Below are positions 15,553 to 23,700 of a stretch of DNA of 23,854 nucleotides, piece after piece. The position numbers were made by a program, and so were the translations under genes. Source of the stretch: CAIMZW01 sp037135095. GTDB taxonomy: Bacteria > Actinomycetota > Actinomycetes > Nanopelagicales > Nanopelagicaceae. The DNA lies in the NCBI GenBank assembly GCA_037135095.1, contig JBAXKZ010000023.1:1-23854 (forward strand). Direction: 5' to 3'. The notes under the pieces are model-generated. The model was not told the origin of the DNA. It was given only the letters and a program-made list of their open reading frames with translations, and searched no databases. Every line of letters starts with the position of its first letter. Positions within the stretch are counted from its first letter, which is position 1.

Positions 15553-16344
15553 TTAGGAATTAGTACGTACCGCATTTACGTTCCCGGGATTTAGGTCGAT
15601 CGAGAGTCCTCCATCAACTCTGAGTACTTGCCCAGTCATGTAAGAAGAAGCATTCGAGGCAAGAAAGAACATCACCTCTCCAATTTCATCTGGCTTTCCA
15701 AGTCGCTTTAAGCTAATCCGAGAACTAAGTAACTCCTCCGAGACCAATCCGCTATCTAAATCCTTCTGAATTAAATCAGTCAATACCCAACCGGGAGCAA
15801 CTGCATTTACTCGAATTCCATCTTTAGACCACTCGGTGGCCAACGAACGAGTAAGTCCTTCAAGACCCGCTTTGGCTGCGCAATACGATGCTCGAATAGG
15901 CATCCCCATAGCTCCTGCAATTGAGGAGACATTAATTATTGACGCATCACTTGCCCCCTTTAAAAAAGGAAATGCTGCCCTTGAGCAACGGAATGCACCA
16001 GTGAGGTGCGTGTCGATCATCATTTGCCAATCCGCTACTGATGTTTCGACCGTCGGCTGCTGATTTGTGATACCCGCATTGTTGATAAGAACGTTGATGT
16101 GACCATGCTTTTTCCCGACAATATCAATCGCCTCCATAACCGAATCGTCGGAGGTGACGTCCAAAGAAAGAGGATGAGCGTGCGATTGAAAACTTTTTAG
16201 GGATTCGACAAATTGCTGAGCACGTATAAAGTTCAAATCCGCAAAATACACGTGGAAGCCAGCTTTAATAAATCGAAGGCCCGCAGCAGCACCTATCCCG
16301 CGTCCACCGCCGGTTATAACGGCGACTCTTTCTTTATCGTCCAT
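15553..16344 (-). CDS. SDR family NAD(P)-dependent oxidoreductase (second of two)
   Basis: Classical short-chain dehydrogenase, 263 residues. Motifs are complete: cofactor loop TGGGRGIG (11-18), NNAG, the catalytic serine in INVSS and the YCAAK active-site Tyr/Lys, and RVNAVAPG. The aspartate in YFADLN at the end of the second beta-strand suggests NAD+ rather than NADP+. I use the ATG at 16342-16344, preceded by GGAAGTGAG; the frame is open to GTG 16374. It is the last gene of the sugar operon, 61 bases after the other SDR gene. In oxidative sugar pathways such enzymes oxidise aldoses at C1 or sugar-acid hydroxyls; the exact substrate is unknown. The two SDRs are clearly related but not near-identical, so a recent duplication is unlikely. 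Confidence 0.93.
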   Translation of the reverse strand: MDDKERVAVITGGGRGIGAAAGLRFIKAGFHVYFADLNFIRAQQFVESLKSFQSHAHPLSLDVTSDDSVMEAIDIVGKKHGHINVLINNAGITNQQPTVETSVADWQMMIDTHLTGAFRCSRAAFPFLKGASDASIINVSSIAGAMGMPIRASYCAAKAGLEGLTRSLATEWSKDGIRVNAVAPGWVLTDLIQKDLDSGLVSEELLSSRISLKRLGKPDEIGEVMFFLASNASSYMTGQVLRVDGGLSIDLNPGNVNAVRTNS

Positions 16345-16405
16345 TTTGATACTCACTTCCATTTGATTGAACACTCATGAAAATACGGTCGCCTACTCGA
16401 TGACA

Positions 16406-17197
16406 TCACTCTTCATACGCGAGACCTGGCAAGCTGCCGTCCATAATGTACCCACCATCAATATCCAAGGTTGTTCCCGTTATGTAGTCCGCTTCTGCAG
16501 AGGCGAGAAAACAGATTCCAGAAGCGATCTGGTGAGGGTATGCGATTGTTCCCAGCGGAACTCTCATTGAGAGCGCTCTAACGACTTCAGGTGTGTAAAG
16601 GGGTTTGCTTAAAGAAGTATGCGTGGCTCCGGGTCGCACGCAATTCACTCGAATATTTCGACGAGCCCATTCGGAAGCCATTGTTCGAGACATACTCTCG
16701 ATGCCCCCTTTTGCAGCAGTGTAAGCGCCACCGTTTGGCTCTGATACAACTGCGTGAATGGAAGACACGTTTACTACACTCCCAGGTAATTCATTCTCTA
16801 GAAGTATTTTTGCAACTTCACGAGTCATGTAAAAAACACTGAACAAATTAGTGCGAAGTATGTTTTCGAAAAGCTCATCAGTGGTGTTCTCCATGGCGGC
16901 GACTCGCAGGATACCGGCGTTGTTTACTAAAACTTGAGGAATTCCAATGCTTTCTTGAACTTCTTGCACGGCGGTTCGAACTTGATCGGGCGCGCTCACA
17001 TCAACTTTGAAAGAGAACGCAGTTCCACCTTTTTCCACAATCTCATCTCTGACTTGAGCAGCACTTTTTTCATCTACATCGAAAATCGCGACTTTAGCCC
17101 CTTCGTCTGCCAGGCGTATGGCAGTCGCTTGGCCGATGCCCGAACCCGCACCGGTCACGATCGCCGTTAGATTTTCGAATCGACGTACGTTATTCAT
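16406..17197 (-). CDS. SDR family NAD(P)-dependent oxidoreductase (first of two)
   Basis: Classical short-chain dehydrogenase, 263 residues, with TGAGSGIG (15-22), a VAIFDVDEK aspartate favouring NAD+, NNAG, VNVSS, the YTAAK catalytic pair and IRVNCVRPG. The start is the ATG at 17195-17197, preceded by GAGGGAG with a six-base spacer and overlapping the end of the aldose epimerase gene by 8 bases; the frame's earlier start at 17233 would lie inside that gene. In the operon context it may be the aldose 1-dehydrogenase that produces the lactone hydrolysed by the SMP-30 protein, with the other SDR acting elsewhere in the pathway, but the roles could be reversed. Confidence 0.93.
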   Translation of the reverse strand: MNNVRRFENLTAIVTGAGSGIGQATAIRLADEGAKVAIFDVDEKSAAQVRDEIVEKGGTAFSFKVDVSAPDQVRTAVQEVQESIGIPQVLVNNAGILRVAAMENTTDELFENILRTNLFSVFYMTREVAKILLENELPGSVVNVSSIHAVVSEPNGGAYTAAKGGIESMSRTMASEWARRNIRVNCVRPGATHTSLSKPLYTPEVVRALSMRVPLGTIAYPHQIASGICFLASAEADYITGTTLDIDGGYIMDGSLPGLAYEE

Positions 17198-18236
17198 AAT
17201 CGTCTCCCTCGAGAAATGGAAAGCCCTTAGCATTTACGCCAACAGGTCTTTTAGAAATATCAGTAAAAGTGATTCCTAAAGTTAGGTGAGCCTCAAGAGT
17301 TTGATGTGGGCCAAGAATTGAAGCTTCCCCCTTATCTGCAAGGGACTTTAACTCTTGAGCAGGTGCGCTTGAATGAACTTCTAATCCGATGATGCTCTCA
17401 AGCCCCCACCATGGGTATCCAGTTGGGTCATAAAATTCCTGCCAAAGCCAAACGAATGGCATTCTTTCGATGTCCCAGGTGAGCGTAATTGTCAATCCGG
17501 AAATATGGTTACGCGCGATCATCCAGCCTTCGGTACAACGAAAATAGAGAAGATCTGCGCCAAAATCTTTGTCAGTTCTTGCTGAATACTCACCCACTGA
17601 ACCAACCATTTTCAAAGAGTGTTTTGATCGCGGTTCATATTTCTGATGGCTTGAGAAACTTTCAGGGTGAACGAACATTTCTTCGCAAGGTAGATAAACC
17701 GTACATCCACCCGAGCTCAGTGCTTCTCCAAATGCAGGATGAAACCCCCAAGAATAGGGAAGGGACGCAAGAGACAAATTCTTTACTTTAGATCTAAGGG
17801 TTAAAGAAGAATCATTCTTTTCAACAGAAATTGTTTTCATCATTTGTATTGGAGATCTTTGAAGGACAGTACTCAATTTAAGTTCATCATTTTGTTCTCT
17901 ATCTAACTCGTCCAAGTTCCAGGAAACTCGACAGGCTTCACCGTGAAAGGGTAGTTCGGCGCCCATAATGAGCGTGCTTTCTGCAGTATTAGGAAAGAGT
18001 TCTTGAATTCCTCCTGGATATTCATCGTAAAAAGAATCTGGCGAAAGGTTCATAGGACCGGGTGATGGGCGCTGCTTTTTGGCTTTCCTAGAATTCCACA
18101 AAATATTTTGGCTGGATTCTTTATGAAGAATCGAAAGAATATCCCCGCCTCGTTCCGGATTAATCAAAACTTCTAATCCGCTACTAGAGAGGCAAACTAG
18201 CTCTGAGGAATATGGAAGGACCTGCTTAGTTGTCAT
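17190..18236 (-). CDS. Aldose 1-epimerase-like (galactose mutarotase-fold) protein
   Basis: A 348-residue beta-sandwich protein of the aldose 1-epimerase superfamily, expected to interconvert alpha and beta anomers of a sugar. Catalytic-type residues are in place: WGFHPAFG (H166, general acid) and IGLEVHSS (E286, general base), separated by the distance usual in GalM; a second histidine lies in PFHGEA (H98). EYPGGIQELFPN near residue 72 is a pattern I associate with a subgroup found in sugar-acid loci. It overlaps the GntR gene by ATGA and the SDR gene by 8 bases. An anomerase fits a dehydrogenase that only takes one anomer. Substrate unproven, and the epimerase activity itself is inferred from the fold. 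Confidence 0.83.
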   Translation of the reverse strand: MTTKQVLPYSSELVCLSSSGLEVLINPERGGDILSILHKESSQNILWNSRKAKKQRPSPGPMNLSPDSFYDEYPGGIQELFPNTAESTLIMGAELPFHGEACRVSWNLDELDREQNDELKLSTVLQRSPIQMMKTISVEKNDSSLTLRSKVKNLSLASLPYSWGFHPAFGEALSSGGCTVYLPCEEMFVHPESFSSHQKYEPRSKHSLKMVGSVGEYSARTDKDFGADLLYFRCTEGWMIARNHISGLTITLTWDIERMPFVWLWQEFYDPTGYPWWGLESIIGLEVHSSAPAQELKSLADKGEASILGPHQTLEAHLTLGITFTDISKRPVGVNAKGFPFLEGDDYE

Positions 18237-18973
18237 GATGAGCGGTCGTTTAATTGCGTCCGAATTCCGCCATGGAGACTCAAATATTCGCGTACAAACC
18301 CGATATGTTCCCTCATTGCGGCTTCGGCTTTTGTCGCATGACCAGCCAAAATGGCTTTCAGAATTTTTTCATGCTGCTCGTCGGAGGCATCTATTGCTCT
18401 CGGCACTTTAGTACCTACGACCATACCTCGAGTGACTGGCTCTTGAACTACAGCGACGATCGCTTTAAACAAAGAATGGTGGGCTAGATCCGCTATTGCG
18501 TTGTGGAAAGCTAGGTCAGCGAGAACGTGTTCGTTAGCATCATGTGCGGCCGTGCGAAGCATCTTGAACGCAGACATTAGAGGAGCCGTATTTGATTTAT
18601 TGGCATTTTTCGCTGCGAGAGATGCTTGTTTCGGCTCGATAAGAAGACGGACATCACACAGTTCGATTAGATTAATTTGATTCATTCGTAGCAATAATTC
18701 CAATGATTCTTTCAAGCCTTCCAGAGAAGGCTCGGCCACAAAGGTTCCCCTTCCAGACCTAGTGACCAACAAACCTTTTTGACACAATCTACCGATCGCT
18801 TCTCTAAGCACATTTCGGCCCACAGACATGGTGAGCGCCAAGTCTCTTTCGGGAGGTAACTTATCGCCGGGGAGCAGGTGGCGTTCAATAATTATTTCTT
18901 GAATTTGAGCCATTATTACTCCGACAGTTCCAACGGTAACCACCTGTGCAAAGAGGTCTGGTTCATCAGCCAT
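18233..18973 (-). CDS. GntR/FadR-family transcriptional regulator (FCD domain)
   Basis: A 246-residue regulator with an N-terminal winged helix-turn-helix of the GntR type (about 15-82; LPPERDLALTMSVGRNVLREAIGRL, and the wing GLLVTRSGRGTFV) and a C-terminal FCD effector domain. The FCD metal ligands are recognisable: LADLAFH (D153, H157), EQHEKIL (H201) and REHIGF (H223). FCD regulators usually bind sugar acids or other organic acids, and their operators fit TNGTNNNACNA. Such a site lies at 23657-23667 across the operon promoter, so autoregulation of the whole operon by the imported sugar's metabolite is the natural reading. Embedded within the operon between the lactonase and epimerase genes, 10 bases after the former, with AGGTGA as ribosome binding site. 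Confidence 0.93.
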   Translation of the reverse strand: MADEPDLFAQVVTVGTVGVIMAQIQEIIIERHLLPGDKLPPERDLALTMSVGRNVLREAIGRLCQKGLLVTRSGRGTFVAEPSLEGLKESLELLLRMNQINLIELCDVRLLIEPKQASLAAKNANKSNTAPLMSAFKMLRTAAHDANEHVLADLAFHNAIADLAHHSLFKAIVAVVQEPVTRGMVVGTKVPRAIDASDEQHEKILKAILAGHATKAEAAMREHIGFVREYLSLHGGIRTQLNDRSS

Positions 18974-18983
18974 GAAGTATCAC

Positions 18984-19826
18984 CTATTCCTTGACTGCTA
19001 TTGGTGCAGGACGGTTAAGTGGTTGACCAGGCACGTCGACCTCAATTGCACCGATATGCCACCTTGCCAGACTCGCAATAAAAAGAGTGCGTAAATCGGA
19101 TCCGCCAAATGCAACATTCGTCGGCGCACCGATTGATGTACCTTGAAAATCATCCGCAATAATAGTCAATCCGTCTGTAATGTCGAACTTATAAATTCGA
19201 TCTGGTCGGTAGCAACCGATATATAAATTGCCAATTTCATCAAACGCAATTCCATCCGGAACCGTCAAAGGCATTTTTACAACCAGCTCCGCTTCCCCAG
19301 CACTTCCATCGCTAAGAATCGGAATCCTGGTGATTCCTGGCAATGTGGATTCGACCACGTAGAGATAGGTTTCAGAAGAATTCAAAGCTAAACCATTCGC
19401 AAAATGTGGCACGCCGTGAGACCAAATTATGGTCTCGCCCTTCGGTGAAATTCGGTAAATGCGCCCCGTCGCACCTAACCAATCGCCAGAATCAGAGACA
19501 TACAGATTGCCTTGGGCGTCGAAAACCGAATAATTGGGAGTGGTCATTGGCAATTCTGTTGTGCCTTCGGAAAGCTTAGACAAATCCCCTTCGGGGGTCG
19601 TCTTAAATAGGCACCGGTTTGTCGGATCGCAGAGGTAGGCATTCCCATCGCCGTCTAACGCAATCCCTAAAATCCAACCTTTGGTATCGGCAATAATTCG
19701 GTGACTGCCATCTGAAAGATCAATGCGGTACAACTGACCCGCTTCACCTCCGGCAAGTAGGAACCCCTTTGGATCCCAGACGACACACTCGGGATGATCT
19801 AAACCCTCGGCAACAGTTCTGCTCAT
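18984..19826 (-). CDS. SMP-30/gluconolactonase-family lactonase
   Basis: A 280-residue six-bladed propeller of the SMP-30/gluconolactonase/LRE family, which hydrolyses sugar lactones to aldonic acids with one divalent metal. The four metal ligands are at the expected positions: E13 (HPECVVW), N98 (TTPNYS), N144 (FANGLAL) and D191 (VPDGIAFD). No signal peptide, so it acts in the cytoplasm. The ATG is preceded by AAGGGGAG and overlaps the permease stop (ATGA). In this operon it should hydrolyse the lactone made by one of the SDR enzymes. Lactone identity cannot be read from the sequence. Confidence 0.93.
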   Translation of the reverse strand: MSRTVAEGLDHPECVVWDPKGFLLAGGEAGQLYRIDLSDGSHRIIADTKGWILGIALDGDGNAYLCDPTNRCLFKTTPEGDLSKLSEGTTELPMTTPNYSVFDAQGNLYVSDSGDWLGATGRIYRISPKGETIIWSHGVPHFANGLALNSSETYLYVVESTLPGITRIPILSDGSAGEAELVVKMPLTVPDGIAFDEIGNLYIGCYRPDRIYKFDITDGLTIIADDFQGTSIGAPTNVAFGGSDLRTLFIASLARWHIGAIEVDVPGQPLNRPAPIAVKE

Positions 19827-20911
19827 GAGATCTCCCCTTGATGGGATGCGCTATTGCCAATTGATTTTGGATCCTCAGTCTTGTCGAAGTTGTCTTTCGA
19901 ATTAACTTCTCTTCTAACACTGGCTTCAGATCTTTCGCGCCTGGTAAAACGATCCAAAATTACGGCCGCTATTAGAGCCACACCTTGGGCGACATACTGC
20001 CAAAAAGGTTCGACGCCAATCAAATTTAGTCCATTTCCCAAGAACCCAACAATGAGTGCCCCAACGATCGTTCCTGCAATTCGTCCTTCGCCTCCCGCGA
20101 GCGAAGTGCCGCCGAGAATTACAGCCACAATTACCTGAAATTCAAATCCGACTCCAATATTTGGGTCGCCACTGCCAAGGCGTGACGTTAGAACTACAGC
20201 TGCGATGCCGGTGGCAAGCCCGCTCATTAAATATAAAAGGAAGATGACCTTTCGAATGTTGACGCCTGAAAGTCGCGCGGTCTCTTCATTGCCTCCGATT
20301 GCATATACGTGGCGGCCAAAAACGGTTCGCCCGAGGAGCCAGCCGAAAAATAAAGCAATAACAACTGCAATTATTACTGGGTAGGGAATCTGAAAAAAGC
20401 TTCCTGTACCTAAATCACTCCAGTTGGAGGGAAGGCCAACCAGAATTGCACTTGGTGTCACCAGATATGCCATACCGCGGGCGATATTTAGGGTACCCAA
20501 GGTGGCGATAATTGGAGTTACTTTAAAGCCAACTACCAAGGTGCCATTTAAAGCACCAAAAAGTGCACCTAATGCTATCGCTGCTAAATAGGAGAGCCAA
20601 AGATTAGTTCCATGCGAGGCGATAGATGCTGCTAATACGCCCGATGCGGCGAGGAGGCTTCCAACGGATAAATCGAGTCCTCGAGCGATCATCACCAACG
20701 TAACGGCGCTGCCAACTATCACAACCGATGAAGTTGATCGAGTTACATTTTGCATATTATCCCAAGTTAGGAATCGCGAACTTGTCATTGTGAAAAACAG
20801 CATGAGAACAAATAGAATGAATAAAGAGGCCATCAGCTGATTGCCTCGCATGACGCGGCCCCACGAACGCAATTTGCGAAAAACAATACTTAGCATGTTT
20901 GTCCTTTTCAC
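19823..20911 (-). CDS. Sugar ABC transporter permease (RbsC family)
   Basis: Inner-membrane permease of the ribose/galactoside (CUT2) transporter class. The 362 residues contain about eight to ten hydrophobic segments and the family signatures VMIARGLDLSVGSLLAASG and VILGGTSLAGGEGRIAGTIVGALI. The C-terminal 45 residues are hydrophilic, a somewhat long tail. Two starts are possible: GTG at 20909-20911, overlapping the ATPase stop by GTGA with GGGAG upstream, and ATG at 20894-20896 with AAAGGA directly upstream. I list the longer frame. Works with the ATPase and binding protein encoded before it. Confidence 0.94.
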   Translation of the reverse strand: MKRTNMLSIVFRKLRSWGRVMRGNQLMASLFILFVLMLFFTMTSSRFLTWDNMQNVTRSTSSVVIVGSAVTLVMIARGLDLSVGSLLAASGVLAASIASHGTNLWLSYLAAIALGALFGALNGTLVVGFKVTPIIATLGTLNIARGMAYLVTPSAILVGLPSNWSDLGTGSFFQIPYPVIIAVVIALFFGWLLGRTVFGRHVYAIGGNEETARLSGVNIRKVIFLLYLMSGLATGIAAVVLTSRLGSGDPNIGVGFEFQVIVAVILGGTSLAGGEGRIAGTIVGALIVGFLGNGLNLIGVEPFWQYVAQGVALIAAVILDRFTRRERSEASVRREVNSKDNFDKTEDPKSIGNSASHQGEIS

Positions 20912-22419
20912 TTTACTTCTCCCATTGCAAGGCTCATTACTTCTTCTTCTGAGGAATCTCCTCCGAGCATGCCCATAAAAAGCCCTTCTCTCATCACTGC
21001 AATTTCGTCTGCAAGTCCTAGAAGTTCGGGTAAATCAGAAGAAACAATGACTACTGCCATACCCTCGCGCGCAAGTTGATCAATAATTTGATACATCTCC
21101 GCTTTTGCTCCCACATCGATTCCCCGTGTTGGTTCATCCAATAATAGGATCCCCGGAGCCACCGCCAACCAACGTGCGACAACACATTTCTGTTGATTGC
21201 CTCCAGATAGTTGACCCACTTGTTTTCCCATACTTGGAGTTTTGATGCTAAGTCCCGATATGAATTTTTTTGCCAAAACGACAGAATCTCGCTTCCAACT
21301 TCTTAAAGGCTTTCCAATCGCCCATGTAATTGAAATGTTCTCTTCCACTGAACGTAGCCCAATGATTCCTTGACCTCGCCGATCTTCCGGCACGAGTCCT
21401 ATTCCGACACGAATGGCATCTCGACAATTGCGGAATCGTTGTAATTCTCCTCCCATCGATATTGATCCTGCCGTCAGGCGATCAAGCCCGAAGAGGGCAC
21501 TCATTAATTCAGTTCTGCCAGAACCCACCAGCCCGGCAATCCCAGTGATTTTGCCGGATTGAAAAGCCAAATTCACATCTGATATTTTGGCAGTAGATAT
21601 ATTTTTAACTTCCAAAACAGATTTCCCGAAAGTACGATTCTTTGTGGGAAAGGTATGTTCTATATCCCGTCCAACCATCTTTCGAATCATCCCATTGATC
21701 GACAATTCACCGGAATTGTACGTTCCGACAATGCCCCCATCTTTGAAGATCGTTATACGATCGGCAATCTTTTCAACTTCGTTCAGTCGATGTGAGATGA
21801 AAACAATACTTCTACCTTCGGATTTTAAGGTTCTAATAACTGAAAATAGATTCTCAACTTCATCGCGATCCAAGGTTGAGGTGGTTTCATCCATAAATAT
21901 CACCTTTGCATCAATATTCAAGGCCCGCGCCACCATAACTGCTTGTTTCTCGGCGGTTGAAAGTTGACCAACTTTTCGATTTGGATCCAGAGAGCCAAAT
22001 CCAATTCTCATTAGTAATTCTTTCGCACGAACAAAACTTGCTTTAGGCAGAACTAACGGACCGCGAGACAATTCATTGCCTAGCAGAATGTTGTCAGCTA
22101 CGGACAATCCATTAACAACACTCAATTCTTGAAAAATGAAACTAAGCCCTAATTGTTGGGCATGATGCGGACTGGAGATATCTTGAATTTCATCCGAGAT
22201 ACGGATTTGCCCCGAACTTGGGGTCATGCTGCCGGCCAGAATTTTTACCAAAGTGGACTTACCGGCACCATTTTCACCGATCCAACAATGAACTTCGCCT
22301 GGAAAAATATCGACGTTTACCGCATCTAGGGCTTGAACACCTGGAAACATCTTCGAAATTTCAACAACTTGAAGAAATGGTTGCATAGGCGAAGAGACCA
22401 ACTTTGCCGATGCAACCAT
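20908..22419 (-). CDS. Sugar ABC transporter ATPase with two nucleotide-binding domains (RbsA/MglA family)
   Basis: A 503-residue tandem ATPase powering the sugar importer. Domain 1 has Walker A GENGAGKST (48-56), the family's atypical signature LSTAEKQ and Walker B VIFMDET. Domain 2 has a degenerate Walker A (LVGSGRTE), a normal LSGGNQQK signature and ILLLDEPTRGIDVGA. This asymmetry is standard for CUT2-type ATPases. The ATG has AAAGGA eight bases upstream and lies 12 bases after the binding protein gene. Cytoplasmic face of the membrane. The type implies import of a monosaccharide such as a pentose or hexose. Confidence 0.96.
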   Translation of the reverse strand: MVASAKLVSSPMQPFLQVVEISKMFPGVQALDAVNVDIFPGEVHCWIGENGAGKSTLVKILAGSMTPSSGQIRISDEIQDISSPHHAQQLGLSFIFQELSVVNGLSVADNILLGNELSRGPLVLPKASFVRAKELLMRIGFGSLDPNRKVGQLSTAEKQAVMVARALNIDAKVIFMDETTSTLDRDEVENLFSVIRTLKSEGRSIVFISHRLNEVEKIADRITIFKDGGIVGTYNSGELSINGMIRKMVGRDIEHTFPTKNRTFGKSVLEVKNISTAKISDVNLAFQSGKITGIAGLVGSGRTELMSALFGLDRLTAGSISMGGELQRFRNCRDAIRVGIGLVPEDRRGQGIIGLRSVEENISITWAIGKPLRSWKRDSVVLAKKFISGLSIKTPSMGKQVGQLSGGNQQKCVVARWLAVAPGILLLDEPTRGIDVGAKAEMYQIIDQLAREGMAVVIVSSDLPELLGLADEIAVMREGLFMGMLGGDSSEEEVMSLAMGEVK

Positions 22420-22431
22420 TTCGTTATTCCT

Positions 22432-23601
22432 TTACTTCGTTGGGTATTGAGCCTTGAGCCAAGCGCTGATACCCGCAGGCGAAGGATTGATTGGAGGATA
22501 CCCCAATGCAATCTGAGTGGACTTTGTAGTCTTCTTTTGGACAGTGGCACCTAGAAGGTTAAATGCTGCGAAAGCAAAATCCCCTGGTGGATATCCTGAT
22601 TCGGCCTTATAAGGAGAATTCACATCTCCCATATCAGCCATGCCTGGACCTGAACCATCGACCGCGGCGAGCACGCCCCAATCAGCGTTGTACTTACCAA
22701 TGGCCTTTAGGGCAGCAACTGTTCCTAGAGAAGAGTCATCATTGATTCCAAAAATGACGTTTACTTCAGGATGAGCTTGAAGCAAATCGGAAGCTGCAGG
22801 TAGAGCCTTGTCGATTACTCCACCACCGTTGACCGATTGAACTACCACAGCACCAGGGACTTGAGAAAGGAATCCGTAGAGGAATCCGTTCTTGCGATCT
22901 GCTACTTGTGGGAGATTTGGAAGGTCAACTATTCCGATTTTGGCCGCAACCCCAGGAAATTTAGCGTTGAAGTAGGCGCCTGCGTTGCAACCAGTCGAAC
23001 GACTACCTAGAAAGTCATTTGCAAAGACTCTAGGGGTCAGAACTTTTCTTGGTTGTACGTTGTACGTTACAACAGGGATTTTGGCTGCTAAAAATTTCTG
23101 GATTTGAGGAACTGATGCGTCACTATCTAGTGGTGCAAAAGCAATTGCATCAGGCTTATCGGCGATGATGTTGTCCACATTTTGCTGGACCGTTCCCGCG
23201 TCGAATTTTCCGTCATAAATTTTTAACGTGAATTTATACTTCTTTGCCAAATCTTTCCAATGATTCGCAACCGCCAAGAAGAACGGTTGGCCCAGACCCA
23301 TCACAGTAAGCGCAATGCGCTTTCCAGTAAGGGGAGATGTCTTAGGCAGAGCTAACCAATTCCCTGGTGCGCTTACATATCCCGTGAATCCGGCAACGGA
23401 ACCCGGAATCTTTGCCACGGCGGCTGGATCCTTGGGGGTGCATATCTTGCTGCTGTAGCTTGAGGCAGCCAGTGCCGAGGCATTCGAGGCAGCGTGCGCT
23501 GAGATTGGCGTGAGCATCGTAACGAGGACTGAACTAGCAGCGAGGATAGAAAGCGCTGCGGTTCCATACGATCGATGGGGAAGAAGCTTCTCTTTTATCA
23601 T
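22432..23601 (-). CDS. Sugar ABC transporter substrate-binding protein (ribose-binding type)
   Basis: Exported receptor of the importer, 389 residues. Signal peptide: a basic MIKEKLLPHRSYG, a hydrophobic stretch and ISAHA, with cleavage expected near residue 37; there is no lipobox. The mature protein is a type I periplasmic-binding fold (Peripla_BP_4), with GKRIALTVMGLGQPFF at its first strand, then PDAIAFAPLDSDA, IPVVTYN, KIGIVDLP and NVIFGINDDSSLGTVAAL, all recognisable ribose-binding-protein positions. Binding-site residues cannot be matched to one sugar. It is the first gene of the operon, with AAGGAG seven bases upstream of the ATG; the promoter and palindromic operator lie upstream. 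Confidence 0.94.
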   Translation of the reverse strand: MIKEKLLPHRSYGTAALSILAASSVLVTMLTPISAHAASNASALAASSYSSKICTPKDPAAVAKIPGSVAGFTGYVSAPGNWLALPKTSPLTGKRIALTVMGLGQPFFLAVANHWKDLAKKYKFTLKIYDGKFDAGTVQQNVDNIIADKPDAIAFAPLDSDASVPQIQKFLAAKIPVVTYNVQPRKVLTPRVFANDFLGSRSTGCNAGAYFNAKFPGVAAKIGIVDLPNLPQVADRKNGFLYGFLSQVPGAVVVQSVNGGGVIDKALPAASDLLQAHPEVNVIFGINDDSSLGTVAALKAIGKYNADWGVLAAVDGSGPGMADMGDVNSPYKAESGYPPGDFAFAAFNLLGATVQKKTTKSTQIALGYPPINPSPAGISAWLKAQYPTK

Positions 23602-23623
23602 TATTCTCCTTACTTTCTTGTGT

Positions 23624-23636
23624 CCATAAATTATGG
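23624..23636. repeat. 13-bp palindrome in the leader of the sugar operon
   Basis: CCATAA and TTATGG flank a single central base, a perfect two-fold symmetric site. It lies within the predicted untranslated leader, 22 bases before the sugar-binding protein start. Its centre is 32 bp from the centre of the main operator, close to three helical turns. It could bind a regulator or be chance; its sequence does not resemble the TNGTNNNACNA site. Confidence 0.45.
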
Positions 23637-23651
23637 CGGAGCCGTCATTGG

Positions 23652-23672
23652 TTCCGTGGTAGGACCACCGAA
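23652..23672. promoter_or_regulatory. Palindromic operator of the sugar operon, FadR/GntR type
   Basis: A 21-bp inverted repeat with nine-base arms TTCCGTGGT and ACCACCGAA around AGG; the arms match at eight of nine positions. The core TGGTAGGACCA (23657-23667) fits TNGTNNNACNA, the operator type I know for FadR-family regulators such as LldR. It starts at the last base of the -10 box and covers the expected transcription start, so a bound protein should block initiation. The FadR-type regulator at 18233-18973 is in the controlled operon and is the obvious candidate. Confidence 0.75.
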
Positions 23673-23700
23673 AATTAACAGGCTGTCAATAGACTGTCAA
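23672..23700 (-). promoter_or_regulatory. Sigma70-type promoter of the sugar operon
   Basis: On the minus strand a perfect TTGACA (23695-23700) is followed, after 17 bases, by TAATTT (23672-23677). Transcription should start near 23665, giving a leader of about 64 bases before the sugar-binding protein gene. Position right above the operator supports regulation by repression. Confidence 0.7.

Noticed and set aside
21900..22290. Unusual signature LSTAEKQ in the first ATPase domain as a defect
   Set aside because: CUT2 sugar ATPases normally have a divergent first-domain signature and a degenerate second Walker A, so this is family-typical.
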